From NCBI GenBank assembly GCA_020831845.1, contig JAFIFV010000096.1, positions 1 through 34,676 on the forward strand: a stretch of 34,676 bases of DNA. The letters run 5' to 3'. This DNA comes from Ectothiorhodospiraceae bacterium (lineage in GTDB: Bacteria > Pseudomonadota > Gammaproteobacteria > Nitrococcales > Aquisalimonadaceae). Within the stretch, counting starts at the first letter, position 1. Each line of letters begins with the position of its first letter. Shown piece by piece: positions 14,475 through 22,157 of this stretch. Under the pieces are notes generated by a model. It was not told the DNA's origin and did not search any database. It saw only the letters and a list, made by a program, of their open reading frames with translations. Made by a program: the position numbers and the translations under genes.

Positions 14475-16024
14475 ATCTAGTGGACGCACAAGGCCGGCCC
14501 ATCCGCCGGCAGGAACTTCAGGGCGAGCCGCAGACGGCGGCGGTGGCCCACCTGTACCGCGAGTACGCCGACCACCCCAGCCGGGGGCTGACGCCCGCCA
14601 AGCTGGCCCGCATCCTGGAGGAGGCCGAGCGCGGCGAGCTGATGAGCCAGGCGCGCCTGGGCGAGGACATGGAGGAGAAGGACGCCCATCTGTTCGCGGA
14701 GCTGTCCAAGCGCCGCCGGGCGATTCTGGGGCTGTCCTGGGACCTGCAACCGCCGCCGGAGGCGACCGAGCAGGAGCGCCGCGAGACGGCGCGCGTCGAG
14801 GCCATCATCCGGGCCCTGGACTGGGAGACCATCCTGTACGACGCGGCGGCGGCCATCCTGCACGGCTACGCCTGCCTGGAGTACGACTGGGACCGCTCCG
14901 AGGGTGAGTGGCGGCCGCGCTCGGTGGATTACCGCCAGCCGGACTGGTTCATGTGCCAGCCCGAGGCGCGCGACGAGCTGCTGCTGCGCACCCAGGACGG
15001 CCTGGGCGAGCCGCTGCGCCCCTGGGGCTGGATGGTGCACCTGCACAAGGCCAAGAGCGGCTACCTGGTGCGCGGCGGCCTGTCCCGTGTGCTGGCCTGG
15101 CCGTATCTGTTCCGCAACTATTCGGCCCGCGACCTGGCCGAGTTTCTGGAGATCTACGGCCTGCCGCTGCGCCTGGGCAAGTACCCCGCCGGGGCCAACG
15201 AGCAGGAGAAGGCCACCCTGATGCGCGCGGTGGTCAATATCGGCCACGCGGCCGCCGGCATTATTCCCCAGGGCATGGACCTGGAGTTCCAGGAGGCGGC
15301 CAAGGGCGCCAGCGACCCGTTCATGGCTATGATGCGCTGGGCCGAGGCGTCCATGAGCAAGGCCATACTGGGGGCGACCCTGACCAGCCAGCCGTCAGAC
15401 TCCGGCGGCGGCGCCTACGCCCTGGGCGAGGTGCACAACGAGGTGCGCCACGACATCCTGGTGAGCGATGCCCGCCAACTGGCCCGCACTCTGAGCCGGC
15501 AACTGGTGGAGCCGCTGGTGCGGTTGAATACGCGCATGACGCGCATGCCGGTGTGGGTGTTCGACACCGAGCAGCCGGAGGATTTGAAGCTCTACGCCGA
15601 CGCCCTGCCCAACCTGGTGCGCATGGGGATGCGGATTCCGGCCCGCTGGGCCCACGAGAAACTGCGCATTCCCGAGCCCGAGGGTGACGAGCTGGTGCTG
15701 GAGGAGCGTCGCCCGGCGGGCGGGCCCATGCCGCTGCGCAGCCAGCCCCGGGCGCCGGTGGCGGCCGCGCGCGCCGCCAATGCCGACGAGCTGCCCGAGC
15801 GCTGGGCCGAGCGCCTGGAGGGCGACAGCGCCGGGGCGTTCGACGGCATGCTGGAGCCGGTGCGCCGGCTGCTGGCGTCGGTGGATTCCCTGGAGGAGTT
15901 CCGCGAGCGCCTGGCGGGCCTGTACGACGACATGCCCGACGAGCAACTGGCGCGCATCATGCAGATGGCCCTGGCGGCGGCCGAGCTGGCCGGGCGCGAC
16001 CAGGTGGAGGATGACGAAGGATGA
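14468..16024 (+). CDS. Portal protein (DUF935, Mu gp29-like)
   Basis: 518 residues from ATG 14468, preceded by GGAG at a spacing of 8. The body carries the DUF935 features: a conserved RRRAILGLSWDLQPPPEATEQE segment (cited in part), DWETILYDAAAAILHGYACLEYDW, FEEA-like WMVHLHKAKSGYLVRGGLSRVLAWPYLFRNYS, and LPLRLGKYP. It forms the ring at the head vertex through which DNA enters and to which the tail attaches. Order and overlaps with terminase and the F-like gene match Mu. Confidence 0.92.
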   Translation: MVDLVDAQGRPIRRQELQGEPQTAAVAHLYREYADHPSRGLTPAKLARILEEAERGELMSQARLGEDMEEKDAHLFAELSKRRRAILGLSWDLQPPPEATEQERRETARVEAIIRALDWETILYDAAAAILHGYACLEYDWDRSEGEWRPRSVDYRQPDWFMCQPEARDELLLRTQDGLGEPLRPWGWMVHLHKAKSGYLVRGGLSRVLAWPYLFRNYSARDLAEFLEIYGLPLRLGKYPAGANEQEKATLMRAVVNIGHAAAGIIPQGMDLEFQEAAKGASDPFMAMMRWAEASMSKAILGATLTSQPSDSGGGAYALGEVHNEVRHDILVSDARQLARTLSRQLVEPLVRLNTRMTRMPVWVFDTEQPEDLKLYADALPNLVRMGMRIPARWAHEKLRIPEPEGDELVLEERRPAGGPMPLRSQPRAPVAAARAANADELPERWAERLEGDSAGAFDGMLEPVRRLLASVDSLEEFRERLAGLYDDMPDEQLARIMQMALAAAELAGRDQVEDDEG

Positions 16025-16827
16025 GTTTTGCCGAGTATGGCGACCTGCCCTTCGAGGAGGCGGTGCGGTTTCTGCGCAACAAGCTGTCGGTGCCGACGCG
16101 GCGCTGGACGGACGTGTGGAAGCAGGCCCACGACCAGGCCTTCATGGTGGCCGGGGCCGCCAAGGCCGACCTGCTGGCGGATCTGCGCGCGGCGGTGGAT
16201 GAGTCGGTGGCCGAGGGGCGCACCCTGGCCTGGTTCCGCGAGCAGTTCGACGAGATCGTGGCCCGGCATGGCTGGGAGTACAACGGCGCCCGCAACTGGC
16301 GCACCCGGGTGATCTACCAGACCAACCTGCGCACCGCCTGGCAGGCCGGACGCCACGCGCAACTGACCGACCCGGACGTGCGCGAGCGCCGCCCCTACTG
16401 GCAGTACCGCCACGGCGGCAGCGCCGACCCGCGCCCGGAACACCTGGCATGGGACGGCCTGGTGCTGCCGGCGGATGACCCCTGGTGGAACGACCACTAC
16501 CCGCCCAACGGCTGGGGCTGTTCCTGCAAGGTGGTGGCGCTGTCCGAACGGGACGTGGAGCGCATGGGTGTGGAGGTGCAGCGCGCCCCGCGCACCGATA
16601 CCTACGAGTGGGCCGACCCGGCCACGGGCGAGGTGCATCAGGTGCCGCAAGGCATCGACCCCGGCTGGGACTATGCGCCCGGCCGCACGGTGGCCGAGCG
16701 CACCCGCGAGACGGTACTGCGCAAGGCCGAGAAGCTGCCGGACGAGCTGGCCGGCCCGCTGCGCCGCCGGGTGGATGCGGTGCGCGAGCGCGACCCCGGG
16801 CCCGGCCCGGGTGACCAGGAGGCGTAA
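16021..16827 (+). CDS. Mu F-like head morphogenesis protein (gp30)
   Basis: 268 residues, 4-bp overlap with the portal. The C-terminal half holds the Phage_Mu_F signature: NWRTRVIYQTNLRTAWQAGR, YWQYRHGGSADPRPEHLAWDG, and PPNGWGCSCKVVALSERD. Members are minor head proteins that assist prohead assembly and may be injected or act as a portal adaptor. The N-terminal 100 residues are helical. Confidence 0.93.
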   Translation: MSFAEYGDLPFEEAVRFLRNKLSVPTRRWTDVWKQAHDQAFMVAGAAKADLLADLRAAVDESVAEGRTLAWFREQFDEIVARHGWEYNGARNWRTRVIYQTNLRTAWQAGRHAQLTDPDVRERRPYWQYRHGGSADPRPEHLAWDGLVLPADDPWWNDHYPPNGWGCSCKVVALSERDVERMGVEVQRAPRTDTYEWADPATGEVHQVPQGIDPGWDYAPGRTVAERTRETVLRKAEKLPDELAGPLRRRVDAVRERDPGPGPGDQEA

Positions 16828-17300
16828 TGGCAGGCGTGCAGGTGCAGGTGGATGATCGCGAGCTGCTGGCGGCGCTGGAGCGGCTGAGCCGCTTTGGCGC
16901 CAAGCCGGCGGCGGCCATGAAGGATGCGGGCGAGTACATGCAGCGCGCGGTGGATGACCGCTTCCAGGCGCAGCAGGACCCCGAGGGGCGGCGCTGGAAG
17001 GCCAACAGCGCGGCGACGCTGCTGCGCAAGAAGAACCCGCGTATACTGCACGAGGCGCCCCTGCTGCGCGGCTCTATCCACTACCGGGCCAGCGACCGCG
17101 AGATGCGCCAGGGCACCAACCTGGACTACGCCGCGCCCCACCAGTTCGGCGCCAAGCAGGGGGCGTTTGGCAGGACCCGCCGGGGCGGGCCGATTCCCTG
17201 GGGCGATATCCCCGCCCGGCCCTTCCTGGGATTCAGTGCCGAGGACACCGCCGAGGTGCTGCACATTCTGGAGGATCACGCCCGCCAAAGCTGGGGCTAA
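16827..17300 (+). CDS. Phage virion morphogenesis protein (Mu G-like, gp31; P2 S-like family)
   Basis: 157 residues. The N-terminus VDDRELLAALERLSRF, then AMKDAGEYMQRAVDDRFQAQQDPEGRRW and the C-terminal IPARPFLGFS are the recurring motifs of the family that joins Mu gpG and P2 gpS. The family acts in tail completion or head-tail joining. It is the last gene before the 231-bp gap that separates the packaging block from the head-protease operon. The stop codon lies in a hairpin. Confidence 0.9.
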   Translation: MAGVQVQVDDRELLAALERLSRFGAKPAAAMKDAGEYMQRAVDDRFQAQQDPEGRRWKANSAATLLRKKNPRILHEAPLLRGSIHYRASDREMRQGTNLDYAAPHQFGAKQGAFGRTRRGGPIPWGDIPARPFLGFSAEDTAEVLHILEDHARQSWG

Positions 17301-17310
17301 AACTAGCCCC
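17293..17310 (+). terminator. Hairpin over the stop codon of the G-like gene; possible weak terminator
   Basis: GGGGCTA (17293-17299) pairs with TAGCCCC (17304-17310) around a 4-nt AAAC loop. There is no T-run behind it, so efficiency as an intrinsic terminator is doubtful. A 10-bp direct repeat CCTGAGAGGC follows at 17309-17318 and 17319-17328. The rest of the gap to 17480 shows no gene; AT-rich TTTAAAC-type repeats lie near 17388-17407. Confidence 0.35.
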
Positions 17311-17480
17311 TGAGAGGCCCTGAGAGGCCGCACAAGCGTTTCCGGCTGCCATGGCCCGAGCCTGAGCCGTTAAACGCGCACGGAAGGATTTAAACGGGTT
17401 TTAAACAGGTATCCAGTTCTGGACGCGGCGCGCCCTCGCCGATACGCTACACCCACCTGCCGTTCCACCCCTCCCCGCTT

Positions 17481-17531
17481 GCTGAAGTTCTTCATCTTAT
17501 CCCTGCCCGCCGTTGGCCCGACACTGGCGCC
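17481..17531 (+). promoter_or_regulatory. Candidate activator-dependent late promoter before the head protease
   Basis: The dyad TGAAG-TT-CTTCA (17483-17494) plus TCTTATCCCTGCCCG copies the motif before the lysis genes. The dyad centre is about 43 bp before the ATG in both cases. Mu has its late promoter PI at this exact place. The Mor-like protein is the obvious candidate activator. Confidence 0.6.
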
Positions 17532-18563
17532 ATGGCTAACCCACTTCGTACCCACATTGCCGCTTGCGCGGCCCGCATCCGTAACGCCGGAGCCGAGATC
17601 CAGTTGTTCCCGGCCGGATCGTTCCGGGCCCGTGACGGCCGCCCGCACGGTATCGCCGCCTGGGTGATCGACGCCGAGGCCGCCGCGCGGGTGATGGCGC
17701 TGGCCGAGCAGCGGCGCACCCCGTTCGTGATCGACTACGAGCACCAGACCCTGGCCGCCGAGACCAGCGGCCAGCCGGCCCCGGCGGCCGGTTGGTTCGA
17801 GCGCCTGGAGTGGCGCGAGGGCGACGGCCTGTACGCGGTGGACGTGGAGTGGACCGAGCGGGCGCGCGGCATGATCGAGGCCGACGAGTACCGCTTTCTT
17901 TCCCCTGTATTCCGTTACGACCAAAACACCGGCGAGGTGCGCGAGCTGCTGATGGCGGCCGTGACCAATAACCCGGCCATTGACGGCATCGCCGACCTGG
18001 CGGCTGCCCGTTATCTGACCACGAGTAATCACGAGGAGGCATCCGTCGTGGACGAGGAAACGCTGAAGCTGCTGGGTCTTGCGAAGGACGCCAGCGAGAA
18101 ACAGATCCATGAGGCCATCGAGGCGCTGCGCGCCAAGGCGGCCAAGACCGACGATCTGGAGGAGGCGCTGGCGGCTGCCCGCGCCAAGACCCCAGCCGAC
18201 GAGCCGGACCCGGCCAAGTACGTGCCGGTGGAGACCGTGCGCCAGTTGCAGGAGCAGGTGGCGAGCCTGTCCAGCCAGGTGCAGGGCTCCGAGGTGGACC
18301 GCCTGGTAGGCCAGGGCCTGGAGGACGGGCGCCTGCTGCCGGCCATGGAGGACTGGGCCCGCAACCTGGGCAAGAAGGATGTGGCCGCCCTGCGCAGCTA
18401 CCTGGACAACGCCCAACCCATCGCGGCCCTGACCGGCCAGCAGAGTGGCGGCAAGCCGCCCGAAGCGGACGGCAAGGCCAAGCTCTCGGAGGCTGAGCTG
18501 GCCGTGTGCAAACAGCTCGGCATGACCGAGGACGAGTTCCGCAAATCCAAGGAGGCTAACTGA
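17532..18563 (+). CDS. Head maturation protease with scaffold (Mu I/Z-like, gp32/33)
   Basis: 343 residues. The first ~165 residues match the Mu I protease family (IQLFPAGSFRARDGRPHGIAAWVID, FVIDYEHQTL, YRFLSPVF and AAVTNNPAIDG); a likely catalytic core includes the DYEHQ region and the late NNP motif. The rest is a helical scaffold (EEALAAARAKTPADE, VRQLQEQVASLSSQ) ending DEFRKSKEAN. As in Mu, the scaffold part can probably be made alone from an internal start at 18048. It processes and shapes the prohead and is then removed. Confidence 0.92.
   Translation: MANPLRTHIAACAARIRNAGAEIQLFPAGSFRARDGRPHGIAAWVIDAEAAARVMALAEQRRTPFVIDYEHQTLAAETSGQPAPAAGWFERLEWREGDGLYAVDVEWTERARGMIEADEYRFLSPVFRYDQNTGEVRELLMAAVTNNPAIDGIADLAAARYLTTSNHEEASVVDEETLKLLGLAKDASEKQIHEAIEALRAKAAKTDDLEEALAAARAKTPADEPDPAKYVPVETVRQLQEQVASLSSQVQGSEVDRLVGQGLEDGRLLPAMEDWARNLGKKDVAALRSYLDNAQPIAALTGQQSGGKPPEADGKAKLSEAELAVCKQLGMTEDEFRKSKEAN
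18034..18050 (+). promoter_or_regulatory. Internal ribosome-binding site and GTG start for a separate scaffold protein (Mu Z analogue)
   Basis: AGGAGG (18034-18039) lies 8 nt before an in-frame GTG (18048-18050), an ideal arrangement. Starting there gives a 171-residue protein, 18048-18563, made only of the scaffold half. Mu makes its scaffold Z from an internal start in gene I in the same way. The separate product is predicted, not shown. Confidence 0.7.
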
Positions 18564-19474
18564 TGATTATCACCGCCGAAACGCTTAAGGCCCTGATGAC
18601 CGGCTTCCGCCGGGAGTATCAGAACGGCCTCCAAGTGGCCGACAGCGCCTGGGACAAAGTGGCCACCCGCGTGCCCAGCACGTCGCGCTCCAACACCTAC
18701 GGCTGGCTGGGCCAGTTCCCGCAGTTCCGCGAGTGGGTGGGCGAGCGTGTGATCAAGGATATGGCGGCCCATGGCTACCAGATCGAGAACAAGCTCTGGG
18801 AGTCCACCGTGGGCGTGGCCCGCACCGACATCGAAGACGACAACATCGGCATCTATTCGCCGCTGTTCCAGGAGATGGGCCGCGCCGCTGGCGTGCATCC
18901 CGACGAGCTGGTGTTCGCCTTGCTGAAGGCCGGCGGCTCGGAGTTGTGCTTCGACGGCCAGAACTTCTTCGACGACGAGCACCCGGTTTACCCCGAGGTG
19001 GACGGCACCGGCAGCGCCGAACTGGTGGCCAACCAGGATATTCCCGGCGCCGACCCGGGCGAGGCCTGGTATCTGCTGGACGTGTCCCGCGCGCTGAAGC
19101 CGCTGATCTACCAGGAGCGCACCACGCCCGATCTTCAGGCCATGACCGACCGCGACGACGAGCAGGTGTTCATGAAGGACGAGTACCGCTACGGCGTGCG
19201 CGCCCGCTCGAACGTGGGCTTTGGCTTCTGGCAGATGGCGTACAAGAGCCAGCAGCCGCTGAACAAAGAGAACTACGGCAAGGCCCGCACCGCGATGATG
19301 AACTTCAAGGCCGACGGCGGCCGCCCGCTGGGCATCCGGCCCACGCTACTGGTGGTGCCGCCGACCCTGGAGCAGTCCGCGCTGGAAGTGCTGAAGGCCG
19401 AGCGTGACGCCAGTGGCGCCACCAACGTGTACCAGAACTCGGCGGAGCTGCTGGTCACGCCGTGGATCGCTTAA
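18563..19474 (+). CDS. Major head subunit (Mu T-like, gp34)
   Basis: 303 residues (Mu T is 305). Conserved features include MIITAETLKALMTGFRREYQNG, the WLGQFPQFREWVGERVI segment, IEDDNIGIYSPLFQEMGRAAGVHPDELVFALLKAG in short form, and LVVPPTLEQSALEVLKAE. It is an HK97-fold coat protein that forms the capsid. It overlaps the protease stop by one base. Confidence 0.95.
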   Translation: MIITAETLKALMTGFRREYQNGLQVADSAWDKVATRVPSTSRSNTYGWLGQFPQFREWVGERVIKDMAAHGYQIENKLWESTVGVARTDIEDDNIGIYSPLFQEMGRAAGVHPDELVFALLKAGGSELCFDGQNFFDDEHPVYPEVDGTGSAELVANQDIPGADPGEAWYLLDVSRALKPLIYQERTTPDLQAMTDRDDEQVFMKDEYRYGVRARSNVGFGFWQMAYKSQQPLNKENYGKARTAMMNFKADGGRPLGIRPTLLVVPPTLEQSALEVLKAERDASGATNVYQNSAELLVTPWIA

Positions 19475-19485
19475 GGGGGTGTTAA

Positions 19486-19767
19486 ATGGCTGGTGAACAG
19501 ACCAAGAAGCGCGCTTCAGCGGCCGCCAAGGACAGCAAGGATGCTGCCCAGGCCGCCGAGGAGCAGGCCAAGAAGGACCCGTCCAAGGATGAGCCGGACC
19601 AGGACGCTCCCGCCGGGGGCGAGGTGCACCTGGAGGTGTCCACCCGTCTGCCCCGGCGCATCCGTGCCGGCGTGACGGTGACCCGCGAGGCGGCCCGGGT
19701 GGCCGTCACCGAGGCGGTGACCAAGGCCCTGGAAGCTGACCGGCACATCAAGGTGAAACGGCTGTGA
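19486..19767 (+). CDS. Small acidic/basic-ended protein in the Mu gp35 position
   Basis: 93 residues with a Lys/Glu/Ala-rich, probably disordered first half (KKRASAAAKDSKDAAQAAEEQAKKDP) and a folded second half (RRIRAGVTVTREAARVAVTEAVTKALEAD...IKVKRL). It resembles the HI1506-related family, found directly after the major head gene in Mu-like phages. A capsid-accessory or head-completion role is possible but unproven. Confidence 0.7.
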   Translation: MAGEQTKKRASAAAKDSKDAAQAAEEQAKKDPSKDEPDQDAPAGGEVHLEVSTRLPRRIRAGVTVTREAARVAVTEAVTKALEADRHIKVKRL

Positions 19768-20186
19768 CCTACGCGAGCGTGCAGGATCTGGTGGAGCGGT
19801 ACGGTGAGCAGGAGATTCTGCAACTGACCGACCGCGCCCACGCCGGGGAAATCGACACGGCGGTGGCCGAGCGCGCCTTGACGGATGCCGCCGCCGAGAT
19901 CGACGGCTATCTGGCGGCCCGCTATGTGCTGCCGCTGGCCACGGTGCCCACGGTCCTGGTGCGCTTGTGTGCCGATCTGGCGCGCTACTACCTGTACGAC
20001 GATCACGCGCCTGAGCAGGTGGTGCAGCGCCACAAGGCGGCCGTGGAGGTGCTGCGGCGGATCAGCACGGGCCAGGTGGCCCTGGGGCTGTCCGATACCG
20101 GCGAGACGGCGGAGACTTCCGACGGCGCCGACATGGAATCCGGCGGCCGCGTCTGGGGCCGCGCCGATAGTAAAGGGTTTATCTGA
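19764..20186 (+). CDS. DUF1320 protein (Mu gp36-like)
   Basis: 140 residues from GTG 19764, 4-bp overlap with the previous gene. The start MTYASVQDLVERYGEQEILQLTDR and the middle AAAEIDGYLAARYVLPLATVP / LARYYLYDD are the family signature. DUF1320 proteins are thought to be head-completion or connector proteins at the neck, by structure of related adaptors. Overlap with the next gene is one base. Confidence 0.9.
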   Translation: MTYASVQDLVERYGEQEILQLTDRAHAGEIDTAVAERALTDAAAEIDGYLAARYVLPLATVPTVLVRLCADLARYYLYDDHAPEQVVQRHKAAVEVLRRISTGQVALGLSDTGETAETSDGADMESGGRVWGRADSKGFI

Positions 20187-20725
20187 TGCTGGGGCAGGTG
20201 CAGGACGCAATTCTGGAAGCCGCCAAGGCCGGCCTGCCCGGCCTGGCCCAGGTGGAGCCCTATGCGGGGCAGTTCGGGGCGGACGGGCCGACCCAGGGGC
20301 GGGTGACCGCCCCGGCGTTTTTTGTGGCCGCGCTGGATGCCCCGCTGGCCGAGCACCAGCCGGGCGATGGCCGCATGGCCCTGGACGTGCGCTGGGCGGC
20401 CTACTGCCTGGCGCGCAATGCCCGCGGCCCGGCCCAGCGCGGGCGCGACGCCATGAGCATGGCGGTGGCCTTCGCCCAGCTGGCCCAGGATGCCCAGTGG
20501 GATCTGGCGCCCGAGGTGCAGCATGCCCGCCTGGAGGGGGTGCAGAACCTGTACAGCGCGGCGCTGGACAACAAGGGCTTTGCCCTGTGGGCGGTGACCT
20601 GGCGCCAGGTGGTGATGGTGGGCGAGGACATGTGGGCCGGTGGCGACACGCCCAGCGAGATCTGGATCGGCTGGTCGCCCGAGACCTACCCCGACGATTA
20701 CGAGGAACAGGAGGCGCAGCCGTGA
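20186..20725 (+). CDS. DUF1834 protein (Mu gp37-like)
   Basis: 179 residues. MLGQVQDAILEAAKAGLPGLAQVEPY, then a central beta-rich part (MALDVRWAAYCLARNARGPAQRGRDAMSMAV) are the features of DUF1834, a neck or tail-terminator-like family in Mu-like phages. The order gp36-gp37 followed by tail genes is conserved. The 3' end overlaps the next start by 4 bp. The precise structural role is inferred. Confidence 0.88.
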   Translation: MLGQVQDAILEAAKAGLPGLAQVEPYAGQFGADGPTQGRVTAPAFFVAALDAPLAEHQPGDGRMALDVRWAAYCLARNARGPAQRGRDAMSMAVAFAQLAQDAQWDLAPEVQHARLEGVQNLYSAALDNKGFALWAVTWRQVVMVGEDMWAGGDTPSEIWIGWSPETYPDDYEEQEAQP

Positions 20726-21195
20726 GCGAGGCAAGCCTGGAGCGCCGTGTGCGCGAGCTGGAGCGCCGGATGGTGCGCCTGGTGCAGGTGGGCACGGTGG
20801 TGGACGTGGACTACCCGGCCCAGCGCGTACAGGTGCGCATCGGTGAGCGCGACTCGGCCTGGCTGCGTTTCACCACCCGCCGGGCAGGCGAGGACCGCAC
20901 CTGGTGGCCGCCGACGGTGGGCGAGCAGGTGCTGGTGTTCGCGCCCAATGGCGAGGCGGTGGCGGCGGTGGCCGGCGACAGCCTGTACCAGCAGGACTTC
21001 GATGCGCCGAGCGACGACGAGGGCGTGCGCCGGACGGTGTACGGCAACGGCACCGAGGTGGAGCTGGACAAGAACGAGGACGTGCTGCGGGTGAAGCACC
21101 CGGGCGCGGTTGAGGTGGAGGCCGAGGGCGACGTCAGCATCACGGCGGGCGGCACCCTCACGCTCCAGGGTGAGACGGTGAGGATCAACGAGTAA
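20722..21195 (+). CDS. Baseplate assembly protein V (P2 V-like), short form
   Basis: 157 residues from GTG 20722 with AGGAGG 8 nt upstream. After a helical start (ASLERRVRELERRMVRL) comes the OB-fold part typical of gpV (VGTVVDVDYPAQRVQVRIG, WWPPTVGEQVLVFAPNGE) and a beta-helical tail with repeated strand words (VEVEAEGDVSITAGGTLTLQG). P2 gpV is longer (211 aa) and carries its own tip. Here the tip function probably passes to the PAAR protein two genes on. Confidence 0.9.
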   Translation: MSEASLERRVRELERRMVRLVQVGTVVDVDYPAQRVQVRIGERDSAWLRFTTRRAGEDRTWWPPTVGEQVLVFAPNGEAVAAVAGDSLYQQDFDAPSDDEGVRRTVYGNGTEVELDKNEDVLRVKHPGAVEVEAEGDVSITAGGTLTLQGETVRINE

Positions 21196-21668
21196 TGGCG
21201 AGCCTGTCCCCTGTCGTCGATGTGCTGCTGCGGGAGTTCGAGAACACCCCGGCCGAGGCGATCGTCACCGCCGAGGGCTTCGACGATGTGACCGACTGGG
21301 AGTGGTCCGCCTCGCCGAGCTTCCCGGATGGGGTGGAGGTGACGCCGGAGGGTGAGCAGCTGCGCCTGGCTTGGGATCTGGTGCCGGATCTGTTCCCGCT
21401 GGACCTGATCCGCTACCGCCTGGATGGCGAGATCCACACGGTGGGCGCCTGGGCGGACGTGCCGGCCGAGGCCGAGCAGATCACCGAGCTGCGCGCCGAC
21501 ACCGAGAACAAGCGCGAGTACACGTTCACGGTCACGGCCAACGGGTTCGTGGAGGAAGGTGGCCAGCCGGTGCCGGTCAGCGCGACCGAGACCTACACCG
21601 TGCAGATCCTGCAGCAGTACGACACCAACCGGGACATCTTGCAGGAGGAAGTCGATGCCCGCCGCTAG
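21195..21668 (+). CDS. Tail protein of unknown function with Ig-like look
   Basis: 157 residues; the ATG overlaps the V stop by one base. The sequence alternates hydrophobic and polar residues in strand-like fashion (VEVTPEGEQLRLAWDLVP, TENKREYTFTVTANGFVEEGG, ATETYTVQIL) with acidic loops, suggestive of an immunoglobulin-like or similar beta sandwich. I do not recognise the family. It lies between the baseplate spike genes V and PAAR, so a spike-adjacent or decoration role is plausible. Confidence 0.72.
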   Translation: MASLSPVVDVLLREFENTPAEAIVTAEGFDDVTDWEWSASPSFPDGVEVTPEGEQLRLAWDLVPDLFPLDLIRYRLDGEIHTVGAWADVPAEAEQITELRADTENKREYTFTVTANGFVEEGGQPVPVSATETYTVQILQQYDTNRDILQEEVDARR

Positions 21669-21939
21669 CAGACAAGGCGACGTATGCACCGGGCACGGGT
21701 GTTTCCCGCCCCGGGCGAGCATCGAGGGATCGCCGAACGTGTTCATCAACGGCGCGGCGGCCCTGCGCGCCGGCGACGGCTACGCGGTGCACGTCTGCGG
21801 CAACAGCAGTCACGACTCCGTGGTGGCCGATGGCAGCGCCACGGTATTCGTCAACGGGCAGCCCCTGGCGCGCATCGGTGATCCCGTCGCCTGCGGCTCG
21901 GCGGTCGCCCAGGGCAGCGAGAACGTATTCGCAGGCTAG
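21655..21939 (+). CDS. PAAR-domain spike tip protein
   Basis: 94 residues from ATG 21655, preceded by GGAGGAA and overlapping the previous gene by 14 bp. It begins with RQGDVCTGHGCFPPR and then PSVFINGAAALRAGD...VHVCG and VFVNGQPLARIGDPVACGS, the repeating PAAR pattern that folds into a small pointed cone, with His/Cys that can hold a metal ion at the tip. It would cap the V spike and pierce the outer membrane. Confidence 0.93.
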   Translation: MPAASRQGDVCTGHGCFPPRASIEGSPNVFINGAAALRAGDGYAVHVCGNSSHDSVVADGSATVFVNGQPLARIGDPVACGSAVAQGSENVFAG

Positions 21940-21947
21940 GAGGAGCC

Positions 21948-22157
21948 ATGAAACGGCAAACGTACACCGTCAAGAAGTCCTTCCCCCACCGGGGGGAGAT
22001 TGTCCGGCCGGGCGCAAAGGTGGAGCTGCACCCGCGCCAGGCCAAGTATCTGATCGGCACCCACCTGGAGCGCCCGGCGGCGAGCCAGGGGGCGCGCAAG
22101 GCCAAGGGTGGCGCCAAGGGCGGCCCCGAACAAAAGAGCGGAGGTGACAAGCAATGA
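21948..22157 (+). CDS. Small tail-operon protein (DUF7210-like)
   Basis: 69 residues, AGGAG 7-8 nt before the ATG. It starts KRQTYTVKKSFPHRGEIVRPGAKVELHPRQAKYLIG, a small beta barrel-like domain seen before the sheath gene in many Mu- and P2-like phages, and ends in a Lys/Gly tail. Function unknown; possibly a tail assembly factor. Overlap with the sheath gene is 4 bp. Confidence 0.72.
   Translation: MKRQTYTVKKSFPHRGEIVRPGAKVELHPRQAKYLIGTHLERPAASQGARKAKGGAKGGPEQKSGGDKQ

Noticed and set aside
17301..17480. Hidden small gene in the gap before the head protease
   Set aside because: Frames are short and lack ribosome-binding sites; the stretch shows a hairpin, a 10-bp direct repeat and AT-rich words, and is better read as regulatory spacing.
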